Shown here in pieces: positions 34,890 to 46,450 of a stretch of DNA of 64,000 nt. Below the pieces are notes generated by a model. It saw only the letters and a list, made by a program, of their open reading frames with translations, did no database searches and had not been told where the DNA came from. The translations under genes and the position numbers were made by a program. The stretch is from Erodium maritimum. Lineage: Eukaryota; Streptophyta; Magnoliopsida; Geraniales; Geraniaceae. The stretch's first letter is position 1; each line of letters starts with the position of its first letter. Location: the NCBI GenBank assembly GCA_963921825.1, contig OY997596.1:9057001-9121000 (forward strand), given 5' to 3'.

Positions 34890-35935
34890 AGTTTGGTTCA
34901 TGGGCTACCGTGGGGAGTTGATCGAGGAACCCCGATATCGTTTTAGTGCCGGCTGGTTCAGATCTGGTCCCTCGGACTCAGATCTGGCCACCTCTTGCCT
35001 CTGGCGGTGTTGGCCCCAGATTGGTTCTCCTCGGTGGCCTCTGGAGTGGAGTGGGAGTCGGTCTCCGTTGGTGGTTCAGAGAGGTGTGGCGGAGAGCCAG
35101 ATTTGGCGACTCTCACCCTTCCTGGCGGAGGGTGGTCTCGTCATCCAATTGCTACCAGTTTCGGGTCCTGATTTCCACCAGCTCTCATGTTTCTTTATTT
35201 CCCCTGGTGCGCCCCGACACTGTTCCGAGGTGGGACATCTTTTCATCCTTCCGAGATGATGGTAGCGGCTCTGCTTCGTGGGTCGTAGTCCGGGCTTCAG
35301 TGGCTGGATTTCTCCCTCCTCCAAGTAGTCACGTGTGTTGTCGTGTGTTTCGACTTTGGCAGTTATGCTCTTCAGTTTTCTCGGTCCTGGCCGCTAATGA
35401 GTTCAAGGCTCCTCCTCCGTCTATCAGGTAACTCTCCCTGTCCCTCAGTCTCGTTTTGACTCGTTTTCTTCCCCTCCTCAACCACAGGTGGTGGTTGAGG
35501 CCTCACGACTTGGTGTTGGCCGCCGTGAGATGTTTGGCAGTAAGCCCAGTTTGAAGAAACAATCGATTTCGAGCGAGGGATTGAAGGAGCTTTGGTAGTT
35601 CGGGTGTTGGGGGTGGGTATTTTGCTGGCTGTGTTCTCTGGCTGTGGGGGATTTGCTAGATTGGGCTTGTGGAGGTTGGTTGTTAGTGGTGTTTCCTTTT
35701 CCTTTTTGTTTTTTAGTTTAGTATTGTTGTTTTTAAGTTTCTGCTGCCTCTGGTTGGGCTTTAGTTGTTCTCCAAGATAGCAAAATCTGGGTTTGTTTAG
35801 ACCTTCTAGTGTTTGTTTTCTTCACGTTTGAGGAATATGGGTTTTAAGATCTCTTCCCCCATTGTTTGGGCTGTTTGGTTATGAGGTACCAGTGTGGTAT
35901 GCTGTTAGTACGAGAGGTTGCATGTTAGTAGTTTA
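34890..35935 (+). mobile_element. LINE-derived retroposon, copy B
   Basis: A GC-richer stretch with no long conserved coding frame. It shares phrases with copies A, D and E (CAAAATCTGGGTTTGTTTAG then ACCTTCT, and a TGGTTATGAGGTACC-type end region). Open frames of 119 and 161 codons near 34900-35430 have no recognisable motifs. No clear poly(A) or target duplication was found, so the ends are approximate and the 3' end may be lost. Confidence 0.45.
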
Positions 35936-36227
35936 TTTTAACTTTATGTCCAAAGCTCGTGCCACGAAGTAAGCCCGTGCCCACGCCAATGCGCGAGCCA
36001 TCCCGGTAAGACTGAAGGTGGAAGCCCAAGACCATGCTTATGCCTTGACAATTCACGCACATTACAAAGGGTAATTGAACCAAGTAAATGGGAAGGAACA
36101 ATAAGGGTAAAACTATAATTGTCATAATATTTTATTTCATAGTATCACTAATAAGTATCCTATAGATATTAATAAAACTATAATAATTATTATGTTAATA
36201 AAAAATAATTCATATGACACATGTTTT

Positions 36228-36660
36228 TTTTATCAACAAAGAAATACATAAAAACTCGACTTTCAAAGGATGAAAGACGAGCAACAATGAAGCACGTACG
36301 GAACTGGCTTCGGCCTTAACAAAAAACTCAAGTACTGAACAAGACTAAGCCTCAAACCAATGAAGGGATCCTACATGGATCGAACCAGCACAATGAAGGA
36401 GCATTCCTATGATAGGAACCTCAACAACCCAACTTGGGCGCAAACCAAACAACCATGGTCTAAAAATCTAATTTTACGAACATGAAGCACAAATAAACAC
36501 AGAGAAACCAAGAAGAAGGTCCAAAACCCAAGTTTTACAACCATGAAGCTCATATAGAAGAAGGTCTAATACCTAGATTTTCCAACCTTGAAGCTCAAAA
36601 ACACATTCAGACACCTCCTAGAACACCCATAACCTTACCCTTGCGTTTCTTCAACCTCCG
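36228..36660 (-). mobile_element. LINE-derived retroposon, copy D (minus)
   Basis: The plus strand starts with a T-run (about 36228-36235) followed by ATCAACAAAG, so the minus strand ends CTTTGTTGAT plus poly(A). The minus strand contains TGGTTGTAAAACTTGGG, TTTTAGACCATGG and GGTTCCTATCATAGGAATGC, matching copy A. It is 5'-truncated. No target duplication was found. Confidence 0.6.
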
Positions 36661-37681
36661 TGTCCTCATCGCCGTTTCTACAACTGGCATTACATCACCG
36701 ACGTTTCTCCAACTTTTGTTTCTCCATCCACAATTTCTCCGCCAGTGGTTTCTCCCACCGTCGTTTCTCCATCACCATTTCTCCACCAATGACCAACAAC
36801 TACGACTTTGATGGCTCAAACACGGAGTCGGACTCGAGCTCAACACCCCATATCATGGGTAGCCCGTACTGGGAACGCAGATTCCGTCAATGGTCTTGTA
36901 TGCAAAACTTAACGTAAATCCACCAAGGATGCTACGTATGTACCGGAAGAGGAGTCGACCCAAAGATGTTACATTGATGTGTGTGTGGATGAAAATGGCG
37001 GAAGAAGGAGACGGCCAGTATGATGAAGCCTTTTGGGATAGCATACGGGGGAGCTCGTCCACGTGACCTGTCAAACCCCGAAGACCAAGCGATCCGTCGA
37101 GAACTACAAATGTCATTGGACCGTCATCAATTAGAAGGTGAAGTGGTTAAACGTGTGCTGGTCGGAGTTGAAGCTCATTTACCAACCCCATTGGTCTGAC
37201 GCCCAACTCATGGATCTTGTAGAGGAGGTGTAATGAGTCTCATTTTAATAAAAAGACTGAGCTTATAAAAAACATATCAGGGAATTTGTCAAGAAAAAAA
37301 AAAATACTTTGGTGTTTTAGTTAAAATAGTGTCGATCCATGTGTGGGTGAGGATGAAAAGTGTGGTATTTTCGGGTGATGTGGCATCATGGTGAATGTTG
37401 GATCTTATGTTAATATGTTTGCATTGATTTTCAACTTAAGGATGATTCTTATCAGATGTTGCCTCTATGAGAATATTAAACAAATATGATATTTTTTCAA
37501 GCATACTTAATCAAATTTCTCATTTGATAAGATGAATAAATACTTTGATATCCCTCGATTTATGAAGTATGGGTAGCTATACGAATAAAGTGCCTATAAA
37601 CGTATATAATATAGGTTACAAGAAAACTCAGAAAATAAATAATTCACTTTTAAAGAATCCACGAGGGAAACAATCGAATTA
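36661..37681. other. Intergenic stretch with unrecognised ORF pieces
   Basis: An 85-codon plus-strand frame (36660-36917) ends in a Ser/Asp-rich part and SPYWERRFRQWSCMQNLT. A later plus-strand stretch near 37019-37192 reads MMKPFGIAYGGARPRDLSNP. They may be remains of one decayed gene or element ORF. I cannot assign a family. The rest is AT-rich. Confidence 0.3.
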
Positions 37682-39585
37682 GAGTATCTTTAGTGGTAAA
37701 CAACTGGTTAGTGGTATGAGGTAGTAGTATGAGCACATTTTCCCTTTTTCTTTCTTCCAAACTATTAGTTGCTACCACTAGCTCTGTAGTGGTAACCACT
37801 AGCTAGTAGTAGGTACTAGTTGTTTGGCTGTTTTTTCAGTTTTTAATAATTTTAAAACAACCCCAAAACAAACAATTAGTTTTATTTATACCAAATATGA
37901 AATATGAATCGTTACATTATATTACTCTAATTGTGCTCGTCATCTCCATATGTATCCCAAATGTGATCAGTGAGGCCATTAGGGAGATGGTGATGAACTT
38001 CTCGATGTCGGATACCTGTTCTATGGGATGAGATACTTGTGATATTCACCGTTGGTTGTGGTCCTTGCCGGGTTAGTGCGATCGGGAAACCAATATCTAC
38101 GAACGGATCAGTGGGGTACGAACGTCGTTGATGTTAAACGATCAGGTTGTGGAGAATAAAACAAGTAGTCACGATCACTGCGAGTGAGTTCCTATCCCAC
38201 ATTCGACTCGGATGGGTGATGATATGAAAACGATCATGTAGAACTCCAAATGCTCATTCGATATCCTTCCTCGCCGCTTCATGGTTTCTAGCAAATCACC
38301 TTTGCTATACCGTTTGTGTACCTGGTATTGTTTTCACAAATGCATCCCAAGGAGGATAAATTCCATCTGTGAAGTAATAAGGGGTTGTGTATTTATGGTT
38401 GTTTACCTTAAAATTAACCGGTGGAGCGAAGCCTCGAATTGTCTGGGCAAACAATGTTGACATATTCACCAAGTTGATGTCGTTGTTGGAGCCTAGTGAT
38501 CCGAAAAAAGCATTACATATCCATAGGTCTTGGGATGCAACGGTTCTAGCATGATTGTGGAGACGTTCCTATGGTCTCTACTTGAGAATTGTGGAGCCCA
38601 TGCCACCGAATAGTTCTTCCATGCCACTGGATACTCAATGCATGCAGTCGAGACTACCTATCATCCTTGGGAAGTCGCGGTCTTTGTTGATTTCCGGCCA
38701 GTGGTAGACATCTTCCTCGGTCAGACGTCGTAGATATGTTCATCCGAAAATCTTGATGACGCCCAAGAAAAACTTCCTGACGTACTCCAAAGCAGTGCTC
38801 TCCGCCATTCGCAAATACTCATCAACAGTATCAGCGGGAGTTCCATAATAGAGCTCACGAAGTACTGCCCTGCATTTGTGGTGTGGAGAGAATCTGGTGT
38901 TCCTTCTAGCATCGGTTGTTGACGAAAGTATGCGTACCGCTCACTCAATGCATCCATTATTCGTAGGAACAATTCCCTCTACTACATCTAGACCGACGCC
39001 GAAATTGTTGATTGTTGTACACCGGAGTAGGATTGAAGTAGTCAACAATCAACCGCTCGTGCTTCCTCTCGATTTCGTTCTATCCATCTCTGCTTTGGTG
39101 CTGCCGACGATTGTGACTCCTCATCCTCCCCACCTTCTGCCCTTACCTATATAACCTTGCCAAAATCTACTCATGAAGCTTCCCGGCAATTCTGAGTCCC
39201 ATCTATTCTCCCGCTCTCGCCATTTCTTGGGGATTCATTTGAGCCAATTCCGCTATTGTTGGATGACGAACCATCGAAAAAATGAATAAGAAGATTGAGA
39301 GAGAAGAGGTGTAGGAGACAAGAGGCGTGAGTTTTGTGTAGGCGTGATAATGTATATAGGCAATTTAGGGATTTTTTTTTAAATTATGGCGTCGCGTCGC
39401 CATTGGATCGACGACTAGCTGTTGAGTCTACGTCACCAAGTGCCATCGTTGTAGTATCAGTCGACGAGGCGCGCTACAACACTGTGATACAATGTCTCTT
39501 ACGTCGAGGGCTCGCTGCAACAGACATTGCAAGCACTGCAACGATTCTCCTACGACGATCCTATAACGCCCTAGTTCATATGCTC
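37682..39585 (-). mobile_element. PIF/Harbinger transposon remnant, about 1.9 kb
   Basis: The interior encodes a decayed HARBI1/ALP1-type nuclease on the minus strand. The left end GAGTATCTTTAGTGG and the right end ...ATATGCTC (GAGCATAT on the minus strand) resemble the GAGCATC-type ends of plant Harbinger elements and of the MITE at 57984-58310. The flanking trinucleotides are TTA and TTT. The end assignment is tentative; the transposase assignment is firm. Confidence 0.55.
37925..39270 (-). pseudogene. HARBI1/ALP1-like Harbinger transposase, degenerate
   Basis: Minus-strand blocks in order: RRRSRCSRGN near 39010, LRELYYGTPADTVDEYLRMA near 38870-38800, a DFPRMIGSLDCMHW block (the first catalytic Asp region) near 38680-38630, FFGSLGSNNDINL near 38510-38470, YYFTDGIYPPWDAFVKTIP near 38375-38320, and AFGVLHDRFHII followed by LHNLIV near 38260-38120. 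This is the DDE_4 superfamily used by PIF/Harbinger transposases. The frame is broken by many stops and at least one frameshift (for example TAG-type stops near 38740 and 38290), so it is not a domesticated ALP1 gene. Confidence 0.8.
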
Positions 39586-39734
39586 TTTGTGACATGCCCA
39601 TTAACATGTAAAAGTACCAACATTGTAAACAAACAACAAGTGGAATATCATAGACCGATGAATGTAAATATATATTTAACTAGTGGCCAAAATCCCCAAT
39701 AACAAAACCCTAACCAAAGTCAATAAACCAGAAT

Positions 39735-40250
39735 TTATTCTTCCGGATCTCTTCTAAAAGCCCATCTGTTCTGCTCGATGATCTTCTTATACTCCTCAGG
39801 CTCGAAATCGTTCTTAATGTTGAACATCTGGCGGATCTCATCCGGACCCTTGCCCTTCATCATGTCCGCCACCTTCTGCACCAACCGGTCCAACAGGTTC
39901 TTGACGTTCAGATAGTTGGCCGCCATCATCGTATGGTACAGCACCGCCTGGTGGAAGTCCACGAACCCCTCCTCCCACCTCTTCAGCTCCGCCGCCGGCG
40001 CCTGCTTGCCGGCGACGTGGTGGTTGCACCACTCCAGCACCTTCGCCAGGGTCTCCGAGTCCACGTTCGTCACCGGGATCAGGCTGTCGGCGCCCGCGTC
40101 CTCCATTATGTTCTTGATGGTCCCGCACTGCTCAGCCAACTCCGCCTCCACCTCGAACACCTCCTTGTCGGATGACATCAGCTTCACCGTCACCGCCGCT
40201 GCGGACTCCTCAGGGTTCACGGGGGAAGTAGAAGAAGTGGACGCAGCCAT
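39735..40250 (-). CDS. SKP1-like protein (SCF ubiquitin ligase adaptor)
   Basis: An intact, intronless gene of 171 codons. SKP1 proteins link an F-box protein to cullin 1 in SCF E3 ubiquitin ligases in nucleus and cytosol. The N-terminal POZ-like part (residues about 19-85) has VTVKLMSSDKEVFEVE and a VLEWCNHHV block. The C-terminal F-box-binding part has AANYLNVKNLLDRLVQKVAD, DEIRQMFNIKNDFEPEE and NRWAFRRDPEE, near the canonical ending in WAFE. The start was chosen at the first Met of the frame, giving a short Ser/Thr-rich leader; the length is normal for plant ASK proteins. Many plant SKP1-like genes are intronless and arose by duplication. GC is clearly higher than in the surrounding DNA. 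A Harbinger remnant lies just downstream. Confidence 0.93.
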   Translation of the reverse strand: MAASTSSTSPVNPEESAAAVTVKLMSSDKEVFEVEAELAEQCGTIKNIMEDAGADSLIPVTNVDSETLAKVLEWCNHHVAGKQAPAAELKRWEEGFVDFHQAVLYHTMMAANYLNVKNLLDRLVQKVADMMKGKGPDEIRQMFNIKNDFEPEEYKKIIEQNRWAFRRDPEE

Positions 40251-40320
40251 GGATTTGATTTTTCGTTTCTGATGTACAGAGAAGCTTTCTCAACTCAAAG
40301 CTACATATAGGGCACTATGT

Positions 40321-40330
40321 AATATATAGT
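40321..40330 (-). promoter_or_regulatory. Likely TATA box of the SKP1-like gene
   Basis: The minus strand reads ACTATATATTAC about 75 bp upstream of the ATG, a usable TATA box spacing. Another TATAT lies near 40303-40310, closer to the ATG. Confidence 0.4.
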
Positions 40331-41560
40331 GTTTGGAATTGCGTTTCTCTGGAATCTTCCTGAATCTAATTCGACTCATCTTTCCTCTTTCCTTCCCCGA
40401 TAACAATTTGGACTTCAAATCCACGTTCTTATTTTCAAGTCACGGCCTGGCCCAATTCTACAATCTTGTTTTATTATATGTATGCCTAAAATTGGTACAT
40501 TTTTAAGGACTCCTTATAAATAAATAAAATTTCGAGCGGGTAAGGAGAGTAATATATTATTAAAAAAATCTCCGGATGTACGGTCTCAAAACGAGTCTCT
40601 TAGAAAAACAACTAAAAGTTGAAATAAATGCAAGGAAACAAAATAAAGATCCATACATTATGGGACAACTACTAAATTAAAAAAAATATTCTTTCACCGA
40701 AGTGTTTCAAGGGTGTCAACATGAGATTGTTGTAATAGCGGTCGAGGCAATCGGTACAACGGGTGAAGACTGTGGAGTAGGGCCGAGTGAACCCTATTAT
40801 CCGAAAAGGCATTAAGGACTCTGGATTATGCTGTAGTAAAATATTGAAGCCCGAGAGTGACAACCTAGGCAACCTTATAACCAGGGACTGAAATGGTTCA
40901 ACTGAACTAAGCATCCTCCTGAGGAGCCAACTGACGTTGTCCCCCTCTGATGATAATGAGACCCTATAAGAACGTTATAAGTGTTGGTTCCCAATCTGAT
41001 TGAAGGATGTCGCGCCGGTACTTGGTGGAATCGATGCCACCATATGGTCAATGAGGGGGAATACATGCGGACCCCTCAATGACCCCTTGATTACTCATTG
41101 GAGAGGCGAGGGTGCTTATTGCCCCTCGTTGGTTCTCTTGTTGACCCATCAGACTCCATAAAGCCCTTTGAGACCCTGAGCCACGCGCACGACGCACACC
41201 TCCATCCACCACGTTTTTGATGTTAGTCGGCCGCGTTCCACACGGGATCCCAATATCACCGTATATAACTTTTTTCGCCACCTCCTGGGCATCGGTCGAC
41301 TATATTCCTCAAACGATGACTTCATTGTCACACATAACCACAATTTACGATGTAATTCGAAAGACACCTTCGAAAGCCTAATGATGGAGGTCACCACTTC
41401 GGTTTTGTTTGGGTGCGTGATGTTGATGTTGATGTCATGATCTGAAAGCTCCACGAAAGCTCAGTTCAGGGGTATGTGTTGTTGGTTGATCGAGTTTGGG
41501 AGAGAGGCAAGTGTAATACCTTTTTTGGCAAGGTTGGGAGGAGGAAATTCCCTACGTCTG
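40331..41560. other. Intergenic stretch with decayed minus-strand ORF pieces
   Basis: The minus strand carries several overlapping open pieces between about 40672 and 41454, including KVSFELHRKLWLCVTMKSSF and KKVIYGDIGIPCGTRPTNIK in neighbouring frames. This pattern suggests a once-coding region that has decayed. I do not recognise the family. No element ends were found. Confidence 0.35.
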
Positions 41561-42976
41561 ATGTAGCTACGTGCTCATAGGAGACTCCTTTGCGGTGTAC
41601 ATGCTCGATTGTTCTTGAACGTTGCGATATGGCTTTGTCACGGTGTTTAGTGTAGCCCGTTCTTCTCGTAGCTTGGAAGTGATTCCGACCGAGATTGAGA
41701 GAGAAGGGGTTCTGGATGAAGAGTTTTGTTCTTTTGGCAATATGGTGTGTCTTATTACTTGTTCAGACCCGGTCTTTGAAGTGGAAATGAAGGAAACAAA
41801 GTGGTGTTGGTTGGAGAGGTGGTTCGTAATTTCAAACTGTTCAGGGGATTTGGTGCTCAGGAGTGGTTTTTTTCAGTGGGTGGTTATTGATGGTTTGCCT
41901 TTTCATGGTTAGAGCATCGAGAATCTTTTATCTATTTGAAAGCTTTTCGGATTAGTATTTTCGATTTCGGGAGAGGAACCTGGGGCTTCTTCTGGTCGAG
42001 CCTTTGCCTTGGTTCATAGTGATAAGGTTTTGAGGGCGAGGTGATAGAGTTGTCCTTGATGAAACTGTTTTTTGTGTCTATGTTCGAGACATTGATGAGA
42101 GTGCAGTCCTTAGTACTACGAGCTCGGAAGATTTGGCCGGTGATCCTATTCACTCTGATGTTGTTTTAGAGTCTGATTAAGAAGACGGTGTTGCAAGATC
42201 GGCCTCCTTTATAGGTGCAGGGTCTAGGGAAGGCGATGATCTTTCAAAATCATCATTGTCTACTCCAAAAAAATTTGATTCTATCGACCTTGACGGGTTC
42301 TTTGTCCTTCTGATAGTTCATCATTGTGTGACAGCTCCGTGTGTAGAGGTTTATGACCCTCGCCCCTCTCCCTCTACTGGCAATACGTTTTTGAGGATGA
42401 TTTCACTATTGAGAGTCGGGGTCGGAAGAAGAAGAGGAGGCCTAGAGGTCAAGGGAAGAAGAAGGTCTAAGAAAAGGTTTTTTTTATCAGATCCAGCCCA
42501 AGTCTAGCAGCAAGGATAGAAGCGGGGTGGTTTCGATCATTTTGGATGGTAATGTGGTCCATCGTGCTTTGGAATCTTGCTTGGCCATGGGGTTTTCTCC
42601 CACGGAAAAGTCCTTGAGTTCTGAGGTTGGGATTCAAGATGAGACCAGATTACTTTGTGATGGTCCAACTTTGGTATGATTGGTTCGGTTGGGCTCATTC
42701 TCTAGTTTTTTGCTCCCTGTGCTGGTCCGGGTTTGTCTACCTCTGGTTTCGTAGATTTGTTGCGTTGTTGGGTCGTGCTTTTGTTGAGTTGTTTTTGGCG
42801 TGTTCTTAACTTGTTTTGGTTGTTTCCTTCGTATGGGAGGTGGTTGTTTTTGTGAGAGTTGTTAGCTCTTTTAAGTTTTGTTTTGATATTGAGGCTGAGG
42901 CCCTTTTTCGGGTGCATCTCTTTTCCTTGTCTTTTAATCTCAGGAGGACATGAGTTTAATAAACTTTCGCCTATAA
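41561..42976 (+). mobile_element. LINE-type copy with ORF1-like (DUF4283-like) remnant, copy C
   Basis: The plus strand 41622-41912 encodes CSGDLVLRSGFFQWVVIDGL and PFHG, resembling the DUF4283-type region of plant LINE ORF1 proteins (usually followed by a G.PFH.W block). After that the frame is broken many times. The 3' end reads AATAAACTTTCGCCTAT plus poly(A) at 42976, similar to the end of the copy at 21456-21965. No RT is present and no clear target duplication was found. The 5' limit is approximate. Confidence 0.5.
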
Positions 42977-43734
42977 AAAAATGGTTCATTAATATTATTG
43001 ATCTTTGAAATATGTTTCCATATGGTAGGCCTAGGTAGGAAAGTGTAAGGCAACACTCCCAAATAACATGTTAGAAGTAAGTCGTTACACGCCATCGCCA
43101 AGGATAAAAAAGCCCGTAAGACGTCCGAGTTGCTCGCCCCACAGTTCAACGTTGCAATAAAGGCATTCCAACCTAATGATCCATACTCGTCGAACCGCGA
43201 AGACAGGGTATGATTTCTACCATTGCCTATTTTTCTTGCATTTAACTTGTTAATGTATTATATAAGAGTCGAACAAGGAATACATGGTATGATGTCTACC
43301 AGAATGTTTAGATTATGTGATGCGATAGCATCTTTTGTAGGTAATGCATGTTTGGTTGTACGATATGCAAATATTTTTTTGTCAAATCTGGACTATTCTT
43401 GACCAACGAAATAGGAAACTGTCGATAATGAGACATAAATACATGTTCAACACTAATGTCTTAAAGGCGTTGGTGTTGAAAACCATTACCAATGTTCTGA
43501 AGACGTTGGCGTTGAATATTGTCCTTGATTCAACATCGATGAGTATAAGAATCTTAGGATTATAGAGTAGGAAAATTAAGGGGATTTACGAGTTAATCTT
43601 TCAAAAAGAAAATTATCGTTCTAAAACATATTGATGCAGCCCAAAAGAAAATATAAGTTGAATGCATTTTTGGACATAAGATAATGTTTTGCAATTATAC
43701 AATAAAAAAACAAGTTACCGAGAAGACATTAACA
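42977..43734. other. Intergenic stretch before P450 gene 2
   Basis: A plus-strand open piece at about 43075-43208 (ARKTSELLAPQFNVAIKAFQ) ends at an AG|GTATGA sequence that could be a splice donor, and MHVWLYDMQIFFCQIW follows after 43344. This may be a decayed gene or element exon of unknown family. The end of the stretch is the 3' untranslated region of P450 gene 2. Confidence 0.3.
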
Positions 43735-45340
43735 CTAAAATGGGATGTTAATGCGTGGTTTTACATGAACTTCAAGCGGCGTTGCTTTTAAGTTGGTCAT
43801 TCCAAAACTTTCGGCCATATCCACTGTTGTGTTCTCTGGGGAGGAGACATCAAATGCATGTAAAAAAGAAGCCAAGGCCAAATGCATCACCCGCAGGCCT
43901 AACGTAATTCCAGGACATCCTCTTCTTCCGCTTCCGAATGGAAGTAGTTCAAAGTGTTGCCCCTTTACATCAATATCCTTACGTATGGTTAAGAACCTGT
44001 CTGGCTTAAACGCGGACGGGTCGGGCCATATTTGTGGGTCGTTTTGAATCTTCCATAAGTTGGGTATGATACGAGTGCCTTTAGAAACGTGATACCCGCT
44101 TATGATGCAATCCTTGATACATTCTCGTGGAACTGAGAGTGGTGCAGGTGGGTACAGTCGTAATGTCTCTTTCACAACGGCCTGCAAATAAACTAAGTTG
44201 TTGATATCTGATTCTCTTGCTAATCTCTCGGTGCCAATGAATGTTCGCAACTCTTCTTGAGCCGTCTCCAACGCTTTAGGATGGTTCAGTAAGAGTGATA
44301 TTGCCCATACCAGGGAGACGGTAACAGTGTCAGCAGACGCTGCAATTATTTGCTTCAGGTAGCAAGTTTTGTTAGTTAGATTCACAACTTCATATATGGC
44401 TTGATTGTAAAATTTTAAAGTAATCTTTGGTACTACTTACCAAGCATGTGGATTTGATTACAGTATCAGCATCGTAACTGGCGAGGTCATTACCATCAGT
44501 AGCTGAGATGAGCGCATCCATGAAGTCTTGTTGATCAAGATCACGAGAAACTTTGTTCCGGCGATGGTCCTCCAACCATTTAGCTAGAACAGAGTCCATC
44601 TTTTGAGCCGTATTGTGCATCTTGTTGATGTGTCCTCCAATGTCAAGGCGCTCCAAGAAAGGGAAAGCGTCTGAAACCACTGACAGCCCCAAGAGCTCGA
44701 AGAACTCTCGCAACGCTTTTAAAAACTGGCGCTTCTCATCCACATCGCTTGCATCATAGCGCTTTCCCGCAACCGTTCTGAGAATAATATTGAGTGTGAG
44801 GTCGTGAAACCACTCATGTAGATCCACCACAATACCTTCTCCGGTGGAAGATTGTTTGTAGAGATCTGTAATGGAAGTCTCCACTTCGGAGACGCGCAAG
44901 TGCTTCATCAGCTCGACCCGACCGTTAGAGAGTACCTCCGAGATGGACATCTTGCGCATCTCACGCCAATACGAACCGTAAGGGGACAAACCAAAGAGGG
45001 CATAGTTGTAGCCAAGGTATTTAGCAGCTGCGTATTGGGGTCGCGAGCTCAACTCCTCATCATGGGTTGTGAAGCACTCTTTGATCGTCTCCGCACTACT
45101 CACCACCACGGCTCGTTGCATCCCTAGCCGGATGGTGAAAATGGGCCCGCACTTATCTGCTAGTTCTCCGAGTGTTCGGTGAGGAAGCTTTGAGCCACCC
45201 GCAAAGAGGTGGAGATGACCGATTATGGGCCATGCACCAGGAGCCATAGGTGGTGTTTTGTGTTTCTTCCTCCTTAGAAAAGTGATGGAAAAGAAGAAGA
45301 GAGCAAGTACCAAGAGACCGGTTATGGCCACTGTTTCCAT
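43735..45340 (-). CDS. Cytochrome P450, CYP82-like (gene 2)
   Basis: Two minus-strand exons, 45340-44441 and 44352-43735, joined in phase 0 across an 88-bp GT-AG intron, give 505 residues. An upstream in-frame ATG at 45355 would add MPHKK; the start at METVAI was preferred because it matches gene 1. Features: membrane helix near the start, hinge PPMAPGAWPIIGHLH, C-helix YWREMRK, I-helix ASADTVTVS, K-helix KETLRL, FKPDRF, and the haem loop PFGSGRRGCPG with Cys about 446. It is a paralogue of gene 1 in convergent orientation, with exon 2 of exactly the same length. It would be an ER monooxygenase of specialised metabolism with unknown substrate. I see no lesion. Confidence 0.92.
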
Positions 45341-45448
45341 TTTTTTGTGTGGCAATTGTTTGGATTGCTTTTAGTTGCTCACTTGCTCCGAATATAGTGT
45401 GACTGAGAATGAATAGGCAAAGCTTACTTTAAGTATAATAACAGACAG

Positions 45449-45455
45449 ATTTATA
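45449..45455 (-). promoter_or_regulatory. Likely TATA box of P450 gene 2
   Basis: The minus strand reads CTATAAAT about 110 bp upstream of the ATG at 45340, a good TATA match at the expected distance. Confidence 0.55.
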
Positions 45456-45785
45456 GGCCGGCTATTACAGGGATGGAGTCTGTTTAAAATAAAAGTCTAT
45501 CTTTCAAGACCACATGTTTATGGATAACTTTTAGTGAGCTGCTCAACTTGGCCAATATTTAAGTTAGCCTGATCTTATCTCGTGGCCTAGTCACATGTAT
45601 GAGTCAATTTCAAAAGACAAATTAAACACTAGAAAATTGGGGATGTAATGTAGTCAATCACAAAGAAACAAATTATTAGGTACGCACTTACGTAGAGTCG
45701 ATTTAAAAATAAAGCGTGTAACACGGGAAGAAATATTTGGATCTTTTTAAATATAATTAATCATATCATATTTTTAATATATATT

Positions 45786-46450
45786 TTTTGAGTAAATACG
45801 AGATATTTTATTTAAATGTCGGCAATAAGGATACAATGAAATGGTTCCGGTGTAAACCCTCTTTGCCATTCCCAGACTGGGGATGAACAGGCCGCCCCAG
45901 CAAGCTGGTGAGCTGTTTTGTTCGTTGCCCGTTTTACAAAATCGAGTTGCACGTTCTCGAGTCTAGACAGAAGGGAAATACAATCGCTAGCGACTATCCC
46001 TGTAGGAGAAGATGATCTTCCCTTTTTGTTGATCATATCCACTATGACCTTAAAATCACTTCGAATGGTGTTGTGGCCTCTGGATTGCCCATTATAGCGC
46101 ATTTCTTATAGCATAGGCTTCCACTAAACTTGGATCTTAGGGACCCCAGAAGGAAGAGGATATTGCCTTCATAATCCGGCATGTATTGTCTCTACATACC
46201 AAGCTTGTACCTACTTGTCCTGTTGCTGCGAAGAGTGCTTCGTCCGTATTAATGGCCCAAGAGCCTTGAGGTGGATAGGACAATCTGGTTTCTGCTCCCT
46301 GGCCCCCTGGATTGTGGTTAGAACGTCCAAGCCTCTGCCGAGCTTTCCCTTCCACCCAGCCTGCATTCAGACATGTGGACGAGTAGTGGATTGAGTCTAC
46401 TACTGGCGTAATATCATCCCACACTTTCTTGTTTCTTGCCTTCCAGATTT
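45786..46450 (-). mobile_element. LINE 3' remnant with RNase H-like domain
   Basis: In minus-strand order, WVEGKARQRLGRSNHNPGGQ, then YPPQGSWAINTDEALFAATG and SLVCRDNTCRIMKAISSS, then SDFKVIVDMINKKGR and LSRLENVQLDFVKRATNKTA. This is the RNase H-like C-terminal domain of plant LINEs (RVT_3 type). The frame changes at least once, near 46110-46140. A short A-run of the minus strand at about 45786 is the likely poly(A). The copy is 5'-truncated; the RT domain is absent. Confidence 0.75.

Noticed and set aside
34900-35431. ORFs of 119 and 161 codons taken as a host gene
   Set aside because: They lie in retroposon copy B, overlap each other in different frames and have no recognisable motif.
37925-39270. 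Domesticated ALP1/HARBI1 host gene
   Set aside because: The frame has many stops and at least one shift, and transposon-like ends are nearby.
39838-40175. ORFs overlapping the SKP1-like gene in other frames and strand
   Set aside because: They are shadows of the GC-rich SKP1 coding sequence; only the 39735-40250 frame shows SKP1 motifs.
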